NCBI GenBank assembly: GCA_030630315.1
Contig: DAOVNI010000004.1
Location: forward strand, 1-18,673
Direction of reading: 5' to 3'
Source of the DNA: Phycisphaerae bacterium
GTDB taxonomy: Bacteria; Planctomycetota; Phycisphaerae; Sedimentisphaerales; Anaerobacaceae
DNA length: 18,673 nucleotides
The translations under genes were made by a program, and so were the position numbers. Of this stretch, positions 6,199 to 12,996 are shown in pieces. Position 1 is the first letter of the stretch. Every line of letters starts with the position of its first letter. Below the pieces are notes generated by a model. It worked only from the letters and a program-made list of their open reading frames with translations. It ran no database searches and was not told where the DNA came from.

Positions 6199-7878
6199 AT
6201 GCGAAAAGTTGTTTTGTTCTTCCATACAGTATTATTCACCTTAAGTGTGGCCATTTTCGGCTGCCCAAAGACTTATGATGTAGTAATAACATCAGGTGAT
6301 ATCTACGACGGTTCCGGCCGAGCATCATACGTTGCGGACGTCGGAATTAAAGATGGTTATATCGCAGCTATCGGGCAGCTCCAACCGGATGCGGATGTGG
6401 TAATCGATGCACAAGGTCTGGCAGTTGCTCCAGGTTTTATTAATATGTTAAGCTGGGCAAATGAATCTCTTATAGAAGATGGAAGGTCGCAAAGTGATAT
6501 TCGGCAGGGAGTAACTCTTGAAGTTATGGGCGAAGGATGGTCGATGGGGCCTCTTAACAAAAGGATGAAGCAGGGGATGAGACAATCTCAGGGAGACATC
6601 AAATTTCGCATAGAATGGACTACGCTTGGAGAATATCTCGAATATCTCGTAAAAAAAGGAGTATCGACCAACGTGGCCTCTTTTGTGGGCGCAACGACTG
6701 TTCGTGTTTATGCTATTGGATACCAAGACCGTCCGCCAACTTCTCAAGAGCTCAAACAGATGCGTAAATTAGTAGGTGAGGCGATGCAACAGGGAGCAGT
6801 AGGTGTTAGTTCCGCGCTGATTTATACTCCCGGCTGTTATGCTCGTACTGATGAGTTAATAGCTCTTGCAGAGGCGGCGGGCGAATATGGTGGAATATAT
6901 ATTTCGCACATCCGCAGCGAGGGTAACCGCCTGCTTGAAGCGTTGGATGAATTGATAACAATTGCGCGAAAAGCAAATGTTGCCGCCGAGCTGTATCACA
7001 TGAAGGTTGCCGGTAAATCAAATTGGCATAAACTTAACGCTATGATTGAAAGGATCGAAAAGGCACGGGCTGAAGGTCTTAAAATTACGGCAGATATGTA
7101 TAACTATACCGCAGGCGCAACAGGTCTCGATGCCGCAATGCCGCCCTGGGTCCGGGAGGGTGGACACCAGGCATGGGTAGCGCGGCTCAAAAATCCGAAA
7201 ATCAGGAAACGGGTTTCCAACGAGATGACTACGCCTACTGACGAATGGGAAAATTTATATCTTTTAGCAGGTACGCCGGAAAATATTATTCTAATAGGCT
7301 TCAAAAACGAAAGGCTCAAACATCTTACCGGCAAAACGCTTGCAGAAGTTGCCAAAATGAGAGGAAAATCACCGGCTGAAACTGCAATAGACCTTGTCAT
7401 TGAAGACTACAGCCGCGTTGAAACGGTCTACTTTTTAATGTCGGAAGAAAACGTGAAAAGGCAGATTAAGCTGCCCTGGGTCAGCTTTTGTTCAGATGCA
7501 AGGTCTCTCGCCCCTGAGGGGGTCTTCTTAAAATCAAATTCACATCCCCGTACTTACGGCAGCTTCGCCCGGCTTCTTGGTAAATATGTTCGCCGGGAAA
7601 AGGTCATTACGCTGGCCGAGGCGGTCAGGCGTCTGACTTCACTGCCGGCAGATAATCTCAAACTTGACCGGCGGGGAAAACTTAAAAAAGGATATTACGC
7701 AGACATTGTCATTTTCGACCCTGAAACGATTATTGACCATGCGACGTTTGAAAAACCGCACCAGTATTCAACAGGTATGCTCCACGTTTTCGTAAACGGC
7801 ACACAGGTGCTCAAAGATGGCGAACATACTGGTGCTAAACCCGGTCGCGTTGTGCGCGGACCAGGATGGAAAAAGTAA
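6199..7878 (+). CDS. D-aminoacylase-like amidohydrolase, predicted lipoprotein, lacking the HxH metal motif
   Basis: This 559-aa member of the amidohydrolase superfamily resembles N-acyl-D-amino-acid deacylases. The start ATG has AGGGGA 5 nt upstream (6188-6193). A signal peptide ends in a lipobox-like IFGC (Cys22), so it is probably a membrane-anchored envelope protein. The N-terminal beta-sandwich (VVITSGDIYDGSG at 28-40) and the strand GLAVAPGF (73-80) are typical. Where D-aminoacylases have the metal-binding D-x-HxH, this protein reads INMLSWANES (81-90). The usual GNCG Cys ligand is also absent (GEGW, 111-114). Later ligand-like residues remain: His237 in SHIRSEG, His267 in YHMKV, Asp433 in FCSDA. 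The C-terminal KGYYADIVIFDP (497-508) is characteristic. I recall homologues with the same INMLSWA sequence, so this looks like a subfamily trait. Metal content and substrate cannot be assigned. A lipoprotein gene for a C45-type amide hydrolase follows 146 nt later. Confidence 0.85.
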   Translation: MRKVVLFFHTVLFTLSVAIFGCPKTYDVVITSGDIYDGSGRASYVADVGIKDGYIAAIGQLQPDADVVIDAQGLAVAPGFINMLSWANESLIEDGRSQSDIRQGVTLEVMGEGWSMGPLNKRMKQGMRQSQGDIKFRIEWTTLGEYLEYLVKKGVSTNVASFVGATTVRVYAIGYQDRPPTSQELKQMRKLVGEAMQQGAVGVSSALIYTPGCYARTDELIALAEAAGEYGGIYISHIRSEGNRLLEALDELITIARKANVAAELYHMKVAGKSNWHKLNAMIERIEKARAEGLKITADMYNYTAGATGLDAAMPPWVREGGHQAWVARLKNPKIRKRVSNEMTTPTDEWENLYLLAGTPENIILIGFKNERLKHLTGKTLAEVAKMRGKSPAETAIDLVIEDYSRVETVYFLMSEENVKRQIKLPWVSFCSDARSLAPEGVFLKSNSHPRTYGSFARLLGKYVRREKVITLAEAVRRLTSLPADNLKLDRRGKLKKGYYADIVIFDPETIIDHATFEKPHQYSTGMLHVFVNGTQVLKDGEHTGAKPGRVVRGPGWKK

Positions 7879-7900
7879 AACGGGAATGACTTAAGGGAAA

Positions 7901-7927
7901 ATCTCCGTGTTCTCTCTGGCAAAGTTA
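7901..7927 (+). repeat. CTCTGCG/CTGTGGCTA-type dispersed element, copy B (short)
   Basis: ATCTCCGTGTTCTCTCTGG followed by CAAAGTTA resembles the TTCTGTG and CTCTGCGGTTAAT words of the copies near 5513 and 16278. It is short and diverged, lying in the 146-bp gap between the two lipoprotein genes. Confidence 0.45.
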
Positions 7928-7938
7928 GTCCCGCCGGA

Positions 7939-7977
7939 GGTGGATTTATAACTTGAGTCTTGCCTCCTGAGTCTGTA
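7939..7977. repeat. 39-bp direct repeat, copy 1 (upstream of the C45 gene)
   Basis: It starts GGTGGATTTATAACTT and ends TGAGTCTGTA. Aligned without gaps to 9456-9494 it agrees in 33 of 39 positions. It lies 47 nt before the C45 start codon. Confidence 0.85.
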
Positions 7978-8024
7978 ATGTATTGGGTACAGATGTCGCG
8001 ACACTGTTTTTAGGAGCTAAAAAA

Positions 8025-9443
8025 ATGAAACGTTACTTAAAAAAACTTGTTTGCAGTATATCTATCATGTTTCTGATTGCCGGATGCGCTCGCGAAGCTG
8101 CTGTTCCGGTTAGTGAAGGCTACATTACAACAAAAGAAAAAGAGTGGCTGGAAAAGGCTTATCGATATGACAAGAACGGCTGGATCTTTCTGCATATTGA
8201 AGGAGGGCCTTTTGAAAGAGGTTTCCAACGAGGTTACTTAACCGCCAATGAAATTGATGAATTATTAAAAACAATGGCTTATATTCTAAAGTTTGAGACC
8301 GCCAAAGACCTTGATTTTTTCGTTGAAGCAGCCGCTAAACTTTTCAAGGGAAAAGTTTCAAAAGAGTATATTGAGGAAATGAAGGGGATGGTGGCAGGGA
8401 TGGAAAGAGCAGGGAAAACAATGACTTTTGAGGAGATACTTTTTCTGAACGGGTCTATCGATATCTGCTGGTACTGGTGGCCTAAGGAAAAAAAATCGAT
8501 GGAGCCCGGTTGCAGTGCTTTTATTGCCACCGGAGAGGCCACCGCAGATGGCAAAATTGTTATGGCCCATAATACATGGTCAGGCTATGCAGATGCTCAA
8601 TTTTGTAATATTATCGTGGACATTGCCCCCGACAAAGGTCATCGAATCCTGATGCAATCCTGGGGTCCTTTGATATATAGTGGTACGGATTTTTTCATCA
8701 CTTCAGCAGGTTTAGTCGGTACAGAAACTACTATTGGAGGTTTTAGCGGATTCGATCGAAAGGGAACTCCTGTTTTTGAAAGGACCAGGAAAGCAATGCA
8801 GTATGCAAACAACATTGACGAATGGACGGATATAATGATAAAGAACAATAACGGCGCCTATGCCAATTCCTGGCTGTTGGGGGACATTAAAACTAATGAA
8901 ATTGCCCGCCTTGAGCTCGGGTTAAAACATCACAGTTTTGAGAAGAAAACAACCGGATACATTTCAGGCTCAAATGTTACGGATAATATAGAAATTTTGA
9001 GAGAGGAGACCACTGCTCCTTACGATGATATAAGAAATGGTCGTGTAGCTCGCCGGGAACGCTGGAAACAGCTTATGAAAGAACACTATGGAAAAATTGA
9101 CACTGAAATTGCCAAACGAATGCTGGCTGACCATTATGATATGTATTTGGAAAAAGAAAATCCATGTTCCAGAACAATATGCGGCCACGCTGAATTGGAT
9201 GATGGAAGTATTCCGGGTGGTTGGGGTGCTTATGTTCCAGGAGGAGCGCTTGATGGAAAAGTGGTTGACTCTAATATGGCAAAGAACTGGCGGTTTTGGG
9301 CAAAATGGGGAAGCTCCTGCGATATTGGTTTTGATGCTAAGCAGTTTTTAGAAAAACACACTCAGTATGACTGGCTGGAAGGATACTTAAAAGATTTACC
9401 TGCCGAGCCCTGGACCATTTTTCCTCTCAAGGAAAAGGGATAA
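8025..9443 (+). CDS. C45-type (acyl-CoA:6-APA acyltransferase-like) Ntn hydrolase, predicted lipoprotein
   Basis: This 472-aa protein is related to the C45 family of self-processing Ntn acyltransferases/hydrolases, which make or break amide bonds of acylated amino compounds. I chose ATG 8025 because AGGAG (8012-8016) is 8 nt upstream and the protein then starts with a clean lipoprotein signal, MKRYLKK, a hydrophobic stretch and IAGC (Cys21). The frame is open from 7983, but that start adds 14 residues before the signal. Family marks are the N-terminal HIEGGPFERGFQRGY (57-71), then GCSAF with the presumed autocatalytic cleavage before Cys163, the strand ATADGKIVMAHNTW (172-185, Asn183) and a C-terminal region rich in Trp and Gly. 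Some family members act as phospholipase B-like or peptide hydrolases. The substrate is unknown; an extracytoplasmic acyl-amide is an inference from the lipobox and the neighbouring amidohydrolase. Confidence 0.82.
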   Translation: MKRYLKKLVCSISIMFLIAGCAREAAVPVSEGYITTKEKEWLEKAYRYDKNGWIFLHIEGGPFERGFQRGYLTANEIDELLKTMAYILKFETAKDLDFFVEAAAKLFKGKVSKEYIEEMKGMVAGMERAGKTMTFEEILFLNGSIDICWYWWPKEKKSMEPGCSAFIATGEATADGKIVMAHNTWSGYADAQFCNIIVDIAPDKGHRILMQSWGPLIYSGTDFFITSAGLVGTETTIGGFSGFDRKGTPVFERTRKAMQYANNIDEWTDIMIKNNNGAYANSWLLGDIKTNEIARLELGLKHHSFEKKTTGYISGSNVTDNIEILREETTAPYDDIRNGRVARRERWKQLMKEHYGKIDTEIAKRMLADHYDMYLEKENPCSRTICGHAELDDGSIPGGWGAYVPGGALDGKVVDSNMAKNWRFWAKWGSSCDIGFDAKQFLEKHTQYDWLEGYLKDLPAEPWTIFPLKEKG

Positions 9444-9455
9444 TTTTGCATTGGT

Positions 9456-9494
9456 GGCGGATTTATAACTTAGCTCTTGCCCCTTGAGTCTGTA
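9456..9494. repeat. 39-bp direct repeat, copy 2 (upstream of comEC)
   Basis: This copy starts GGCGGATTTATAACTT and ends TGAGTCTGTA; it matches 7939-7977 in 33 of 39 positions with no gap. It lies 12 nt before the comEC ATG and contains the TTG at 9477 that would extend the comEC frame, which argues against that upstream start. Confidence 0.85.
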
Positions 9495-9506
9495 GTCTGT
9501 TTTGTT

Positions 9507-12251
9507 ATGGACGACATACAGCGAAAATTAGCTTTGATTGATAAGCAATTAGCCGGGGGCCTCGCAAATTCTCATAAGCAAATTATAAGTACAGCCCCCC
9601 TACTGTTTGTAGTTGTAGGTTTAATCGCAGGGATACTGCTCCAAAGCACACTCGACTTATCAGTCTGGCTCTGGCTGATATTGCTTGCTTCGCTGACAGC
9701 AGCAGCCGTTTTCTTGTTTATCATCCAGCAGTCTTCCTCTACCAATCACCAATTACCATTTACCAATCACCAGTTACCAATTACCAATTACCAATATGCC
9801 ACGGCGTACCTGGCTCTGGCCTGCTTTGCCTGCCTTGGTGCGATTCGACTGACAAGCCATTATCAGCCAAAAGCCAATGATGTCCGTAATTTCGTTGGCA
9901 ACGAAAAAGGATTAGCCACAGAGGACACAGTCCTTGGGACTCCTTACGGAGAGAATGCAGAGAAAGAATTGAAATTGAACTCGGCGAGCTCTGCGAGCTC
10001 GGCGGTAAAAGAAAGCGTCCAGAGACTGGCAACGATTCGTGGGCTAATTGTTACTGAGCCGTATGTTAACCAAAATCGGGACTGGCAATTTGCAAAGTTT
10101 AAGTACACTGACCCTACCAGCAGCTTCTATCTGAAGATGGAGGAGATAAAAACTATTGACGACTGGGCAGAGGCAAGCGGGACGGTACGAGTGCAGGTTG
10201 CCGAACCCGTGCTGGACTTGAAAGCGGGCGACTACATACAGGCATACTGCTGGCTGGACAGATTCAGCCCCCCCACTAATCCCGGCCAGTTTAATACGGC
10301 AAAGTACCTGGCGAGGAAAAATGTCTTTATCGCAGCTTCCGTACAATCACGGGAGGGCATTGAATTGCCCAAAGGCAATCCTGTGGGTATCTTTACAAAA
10401 TTAAAAAGAAAACTAAGAGAAACAGCTACGCAGGCATTAGTGGGCAATCTGTCACCGGAAGATAGAAACCGAGGCCTGCTTGAGGCGTTGCTGTTGGGCT
10501 ATAGAAGGAATATCGACAGTGAGACTTATATGGCCTTTCGCAAAACGGGTCTGCTGCACTTTATAAGTCTTTCGGGACTGCATCTGGGTATTTTGATAGG
10601 GATTATCTGGTGGTTATGTAAAACAGCGGGGTTAATGAAGCGTGCCCGGGCGACGATTTGTATAATTGCGATATGTATCTTTTTGTTGATTGTCCCGCCG
10701 AGAGCACCTACCGTAAGAGCGGCTATTATCGGTTGGGTTTTCTGCGCATCATTTTTGTTTCGGCGGCGTTTCAATTCCCTCAATACATTATCATTAGCGG
10801 CGATAATTCTTTTACTCATAAGGCCAACGAATTTATTCGAGGCCGGCTGGCAATTATCGTTCGCATCGGTCCTTGGACTTATACTTTTTTGCGAGCGAAT
10901 CCACTTCTTTCTATATGAAAAAATAACAGGTCTGTCCTGGCGTAAGAAAGCTCCAAAAACAAGGCCATTTTTCCGCATAATTTCGAGGCCGGGGCCATAT
11001 TTATTGCGATTATTTTCTACGGGCCTTACAGCCTGGTCGGGCGGTGCCGGCATCTTGCTGTACCACTTTTATACGATTAGTCCCTTTACAAGTATCTGGA
11101 CAGTGGTTGCTTTTCCATTAGCAGCTTTGATTTTGATTATCGGGTTCTTGAAAATAATTCTGTCTTTCTTGCTGCCGAGTGTGGCGGCTGTATTGGGCGT
11201 AATAGTAACAGGATTGGCCGATTTGCTGATTCTGATTGTAAAGTTTATTGCAAGTTTGGATATATCAGAAATACTTATTGGTCACGTACCGCTTGCAGTA
11301 ATAATTTTGTATTACTGCCTTATTCTTTTTACTGCTTTCGCTTATTTTCGGCGGCCTTTAGTAAAAAAGGCAATCTGCACGGCGATGATTCTGGCAGTAA
11401 TTGTTTTCGTAGGCGCTTTGAGATGGCAAAGGACAAATCGGGACAATTTAGTTATCACCTGTCTCGATGTCAGCCACGGACAGGCGATATTAGCTCAGCT
11501 TCCGGGCAAGGCCAATGTTCTGTTTGATGCGGGCTCGCTGCACAAAAGCGATATCGGCAGACGAACTGTAGCGGCCTTTTTGGACTACAGCGGAATAAAT
11601 AAAATCGACGCCATTATCATAAGCCATAATGATATAGACCATATCAACGGCATACCTGAGATTGTCGAGCACTGCAAAGTCGGCGAGAAGGATGTTTATG
11701 CCAATGCTGCCTTTTTTAGCAAGACAGATGAGTGGGGCACAGCAAAATTTCTCAAGGAACGACTGCTCGAAAAAGGTCATAAAATACAACGCCTGGGTAA
11801 AAACTTGAATTCAGGCAGTAGAGCAAAAATAAAAATCCTCTGGCCGAGTGAACAGATATGTGAGAATGAAGAATTGGACGATAATGACAAATCAGTGGTC
11901 TCGTTGATTGAATTTGCGGGCACCAAAATACTTTTATGTTCCGACATTGAAGAATTTGCACAAAGAGAGCTTCTGCGAATCTATCCAAATCTAAAAGCCG
12001 ACGTTGTCGTTGTTCCTCATCACGGTTCAGCCAAAACATTAGAGGCCGGGTTCCTCGAAAGCCTTGAGGCGGATATTTTGATATGCAGTTGCGGCCTGAG
12101 GCAATACGAAAGACAACAGATGAACAAGGAACAAAACAAGGCAAAGTCGTTCTATACAGTTAGGGACGGAGCTATTACTGTTTGCGTCAGCAAAGACGGC
12201 ACAATAAGAACCGCAACATTTGCAAGGGTTCCCATTTTGCGGGGTCCCTAA
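9507..12251 (+). CDS. comEC: DNA internalisation channel ComEC/Rec2, with repeats inserted in the N-terminal part
   Basis: ComEC is the inner-membrane channel that takes up single-stranded DNA during natural transformation. The likely product is 914 aa from ATG 9507; no clear Shine-Dalgarno sequence is seen, and the upstream TTG at 9477 sits in a repeat. Order: N-terminal membrane helices and a DUF4131-like region; the Competence domain with the hallmark SLSGLHLGIL (around 352-361) and many hydrophobic helices; then a metallo-beta-lactamase-like domain from about residue 646 (NLVITCLDVSHGQAIL). That domain has H707-N-D-I-D711-H712 and H838-H-G-S. Two foreign-looking segments lie in the N-terminal part: heptamer-encoded TNHQLP/TNYQ repeats (79-97) and a Glu/Ser/Ala-rich segment (about 136-168) coded by a dispersed element. 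The frame survives both, so the gene may be functional. It converges on the OmpA-like gene, with stop codons only 16 nt apart. Confidence 0.93.
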   Translation: MDDIQRKLALIDKQLAGGLANSHKQIISTAPLLFVVVGLIAGILLQSTLDLSVWLWLILLASLTAAAVFLFIIQQSSSTNHQLPFTNHQLPITNYQYATAYLALACFACLGAIRLTSHYQPKANDVRNFVGNEKGLATEDTVLGTPYGENAEKELKLNSASSASSAVKESVQRLATIRGLIVTEPYVNQNRDWQFAKFKYTDPTSSFYLKMEEIKTIDDWAEASGTVRVQVAEPVLDLKAGDYIQAYCWLDRFSPPTNPGQFNTAKYLARKNVFIAASVQSREGIELPKGNPVGIFTKLKRKLRETATQALVGNLSPEDRNRGLLEALLLGYRRNIDSETYMAFRKTGLLHFISLSGLHLGILIGIIWWLCKTAGLMKRARATICIIAICIFLLIVPPRAPTVRAAIIGWVFCASFLFRRRFNSLNTLSLAAIILLLIRPTNLFEAGWQLSFASVLGLILFCERIHFFLYEKITGLSWRKKAPKTRPFFRIISRPGPYLLRLFSTGLTAWSGGAGILLYHFYTISPFTSIWTVVAFPLAALILIIGFLKIILSFLLPSVAAVLGVIVTGLADLLILIVKFIASLDISEILIGHVPLAVIILYYCLILFTAFAYFRRPLVKKAICTAMILAVIVFVGALRWQRTNRDNLVITCLDVSHGQAILAQLPGKANVLFDAGSLHKSDIGRRTVAAFLDYSGINKIDAIIISHNDIDHINGIPEIVEHCKVGEKDVYANAAFFSKTDEWGTAKFLKERLLEKGHKIQRLGKNLNSGSRAKIKILWPSEQICENEELDDNDKSVVSLIEFAGTKILLCSDIEEFAQRELLRIYPNLKADVVVVPHHGSAKTLEAGFLESLEADILICSCGLRQYERQQMNKEQNKAKSFYTVRDGAITVCVSKDGTIRTATFARVPILRGP
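9741..9796. repeat. Eight tandem heptamers (ACCAATY) inside comEC
   Basis: Eight consecutive 7-bp units run without interruption: ACCAATC, ACCAATT, ACCATTT, ACCAATC, ACCAGTT, ACCAATT, ACCAATT, ACCAATA. Because 7 is not a multiple of 3, the protein repeat has a 7-residue, 21-bp period (TNHQLPF, TNHQLPI, TNYQ). Heptanucleotide repeats of this general kind (STRRs) are known from cyanobacteria. Confidence 0.95.
9912..10010 (-). repeat. CTCTGCG/CTGTGGCTA-type dispersed element, copy C, inserted in frame in comEC
   Basis: Read on the minus strand this contains TTTCTCTGCATTCTCTCC and then TGTGTCCTCTGTGGCTAAT, the same word pattern as the intergenic copies near 5513 and 16278. It includes a small palindrome (AGTCC/GGACT around 9949-9961) and a GCGAGCTC direct repeat. 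On the plus strand it encodes ATEDTV, ENAEKE and SASSASSA, low-complexity residues unlike the flanking ComEC sequence. Boundaries are approximate; a 99-bp length keeps the frame. Confidence 0.65.
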
Positions 12252-12280
12252 ACGGCATTTATTGCGTTCAGCCGGTCCCC
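12240..12280. terminator. Imperfect hairpin between converging comEC and OmpA-like genes
   Basis: GGGGTCC near 12240 can pair with GGTCCCC near 12274-12280 around one T-T mismatch. The region spans both stop codons, so it could act as a bidirectional terminator. No T-tract is evident, and the pairing is imperfect. Confidence 0.25.
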
Positions 12281-12936
12281 CTCATATAAACAACGATTTC
12301 AACTCTACGGTTTCTCGCTTTACCGCTGGCGGTTCTATTTGACTCTCTGGGTATGGCGGCTCCGCAGCCGACTGCCCGGATCCTTTTTTCATCAATGCCG
12401 CGCTCGATAAGGTATCTAACCACGGAGAGAGCACGTTGAGAAGAAAGTTCAAGGTTGTCCTTCCATTTTGATTTTTTGATAGGGTCGGAATCGGTATGGC
12501 CAACAACATCTATCTGTTTGTCAGAATACCTCTGCTGCCGTAATACCGACCGAATGTTGTTAAGCTCGGTGGTTCTTTTCTTGAGCGCCGCTTGGCCCGA
12601 ATCAAAGAGTATTGCATTCGGAAGCGTTACCGTAATTGTTCCGGCATAAGCGTCAAATCTAACATCGCCCCCGAAACCGCTGGCTTTGGCTGCACTTTGA
12701 CCTTCGGCAATCTGTCTCTGGAGCTCCATGATTGTTAACTGGTCCTGTGAAATCCGCTCAGCGAGTCGGCTCTTATCCGACCTTTCGAGCTCGAAGCGGC
12801 CCAATAGATTCTGATGCTCCACATTCAGAGCGTCATATCTCTGCTTCCAGTTAGTGCAGCCGGTAAGCAGAAAAATCGATACAAGACCAATTAGCAAAAG
12901 ACATTTGAATCTTAAATTTTGAATAGCATCCTGCAT
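12268..12936 (-). CDS. OmpA-family peptidoglycan-associated lipoprotein
   Basis: This 222-aa envelope protein links the outer membrane or periplasm to peptidoglycan. The ATG at 12936 has AAGGAG 7 nt upstream (12944-12949). A lipoprotein signal ends in LLTGC (Cys27). Residues about 35-85 are heptad-like and charged and probably form a coiled-coil stalk. The C-terminal OmpA/MotB domain (about 103-215) has the peptidoglycan-binding signature: GHTDSDP (Asp149), LSSQRA (Arg168), the AVGCGAAIP turn, and NRRVEI (209-214). This architecture resembles Pal/YiaD-like lipoproteins with a coiled-coil spacer. It lies 60 nt downstream of the prepilin peptidase on the same strand and has its own good ribosome site. 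Confidence 0.9.
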   Translation of the reverse strand: MQDAIQNLRFKCLLLIGLVSIFLLTGCTNWKQRYDALNVEHQNLLGRFELERSDKSRLAERISQDQLTIMELQRQIAEGQSAAKASGFGGDVRFDAYAGTITVTLPNAILFDSGQAALKKRTTELNNIRSVLRQQRYSDKQIDVVGHTDSDPIKKSKWKDNLELSSQRALSVVRYLIERGIDEKRIRAVGCGAAIPRESNRTASGKARNRRVEIVVYMRGTG

Positions 12937-12996
12937 TTGACATCTCCTTTCTTAGACAATTGAAAATCAAATATTGAAAAAACTCAGAATCCGGAA

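Noticed and set aside
5941..6225. Minus-strand open frame encoding a membrane-like hydrophobic protein
   Set aside because: It is the antisense of the same composite repeat; hydrophobicity arises from the reverse complement of Asn/Lys-rich sequence and it overlaps the amidohydrolase start.
9477..9506. TTG start that would lengthen ComEC by ten residues
   Set aside because: The codons lie largely inside the 39-bp repeat, so the ATG at 9507 is preferred.
10526..11053. 175-codon minus-strand open frame
   Set aside because: It is antisense to the Competence domain of comEC and rich in Arg, Lys and Pro as expected from reverse-complemented membrane-helix codons.
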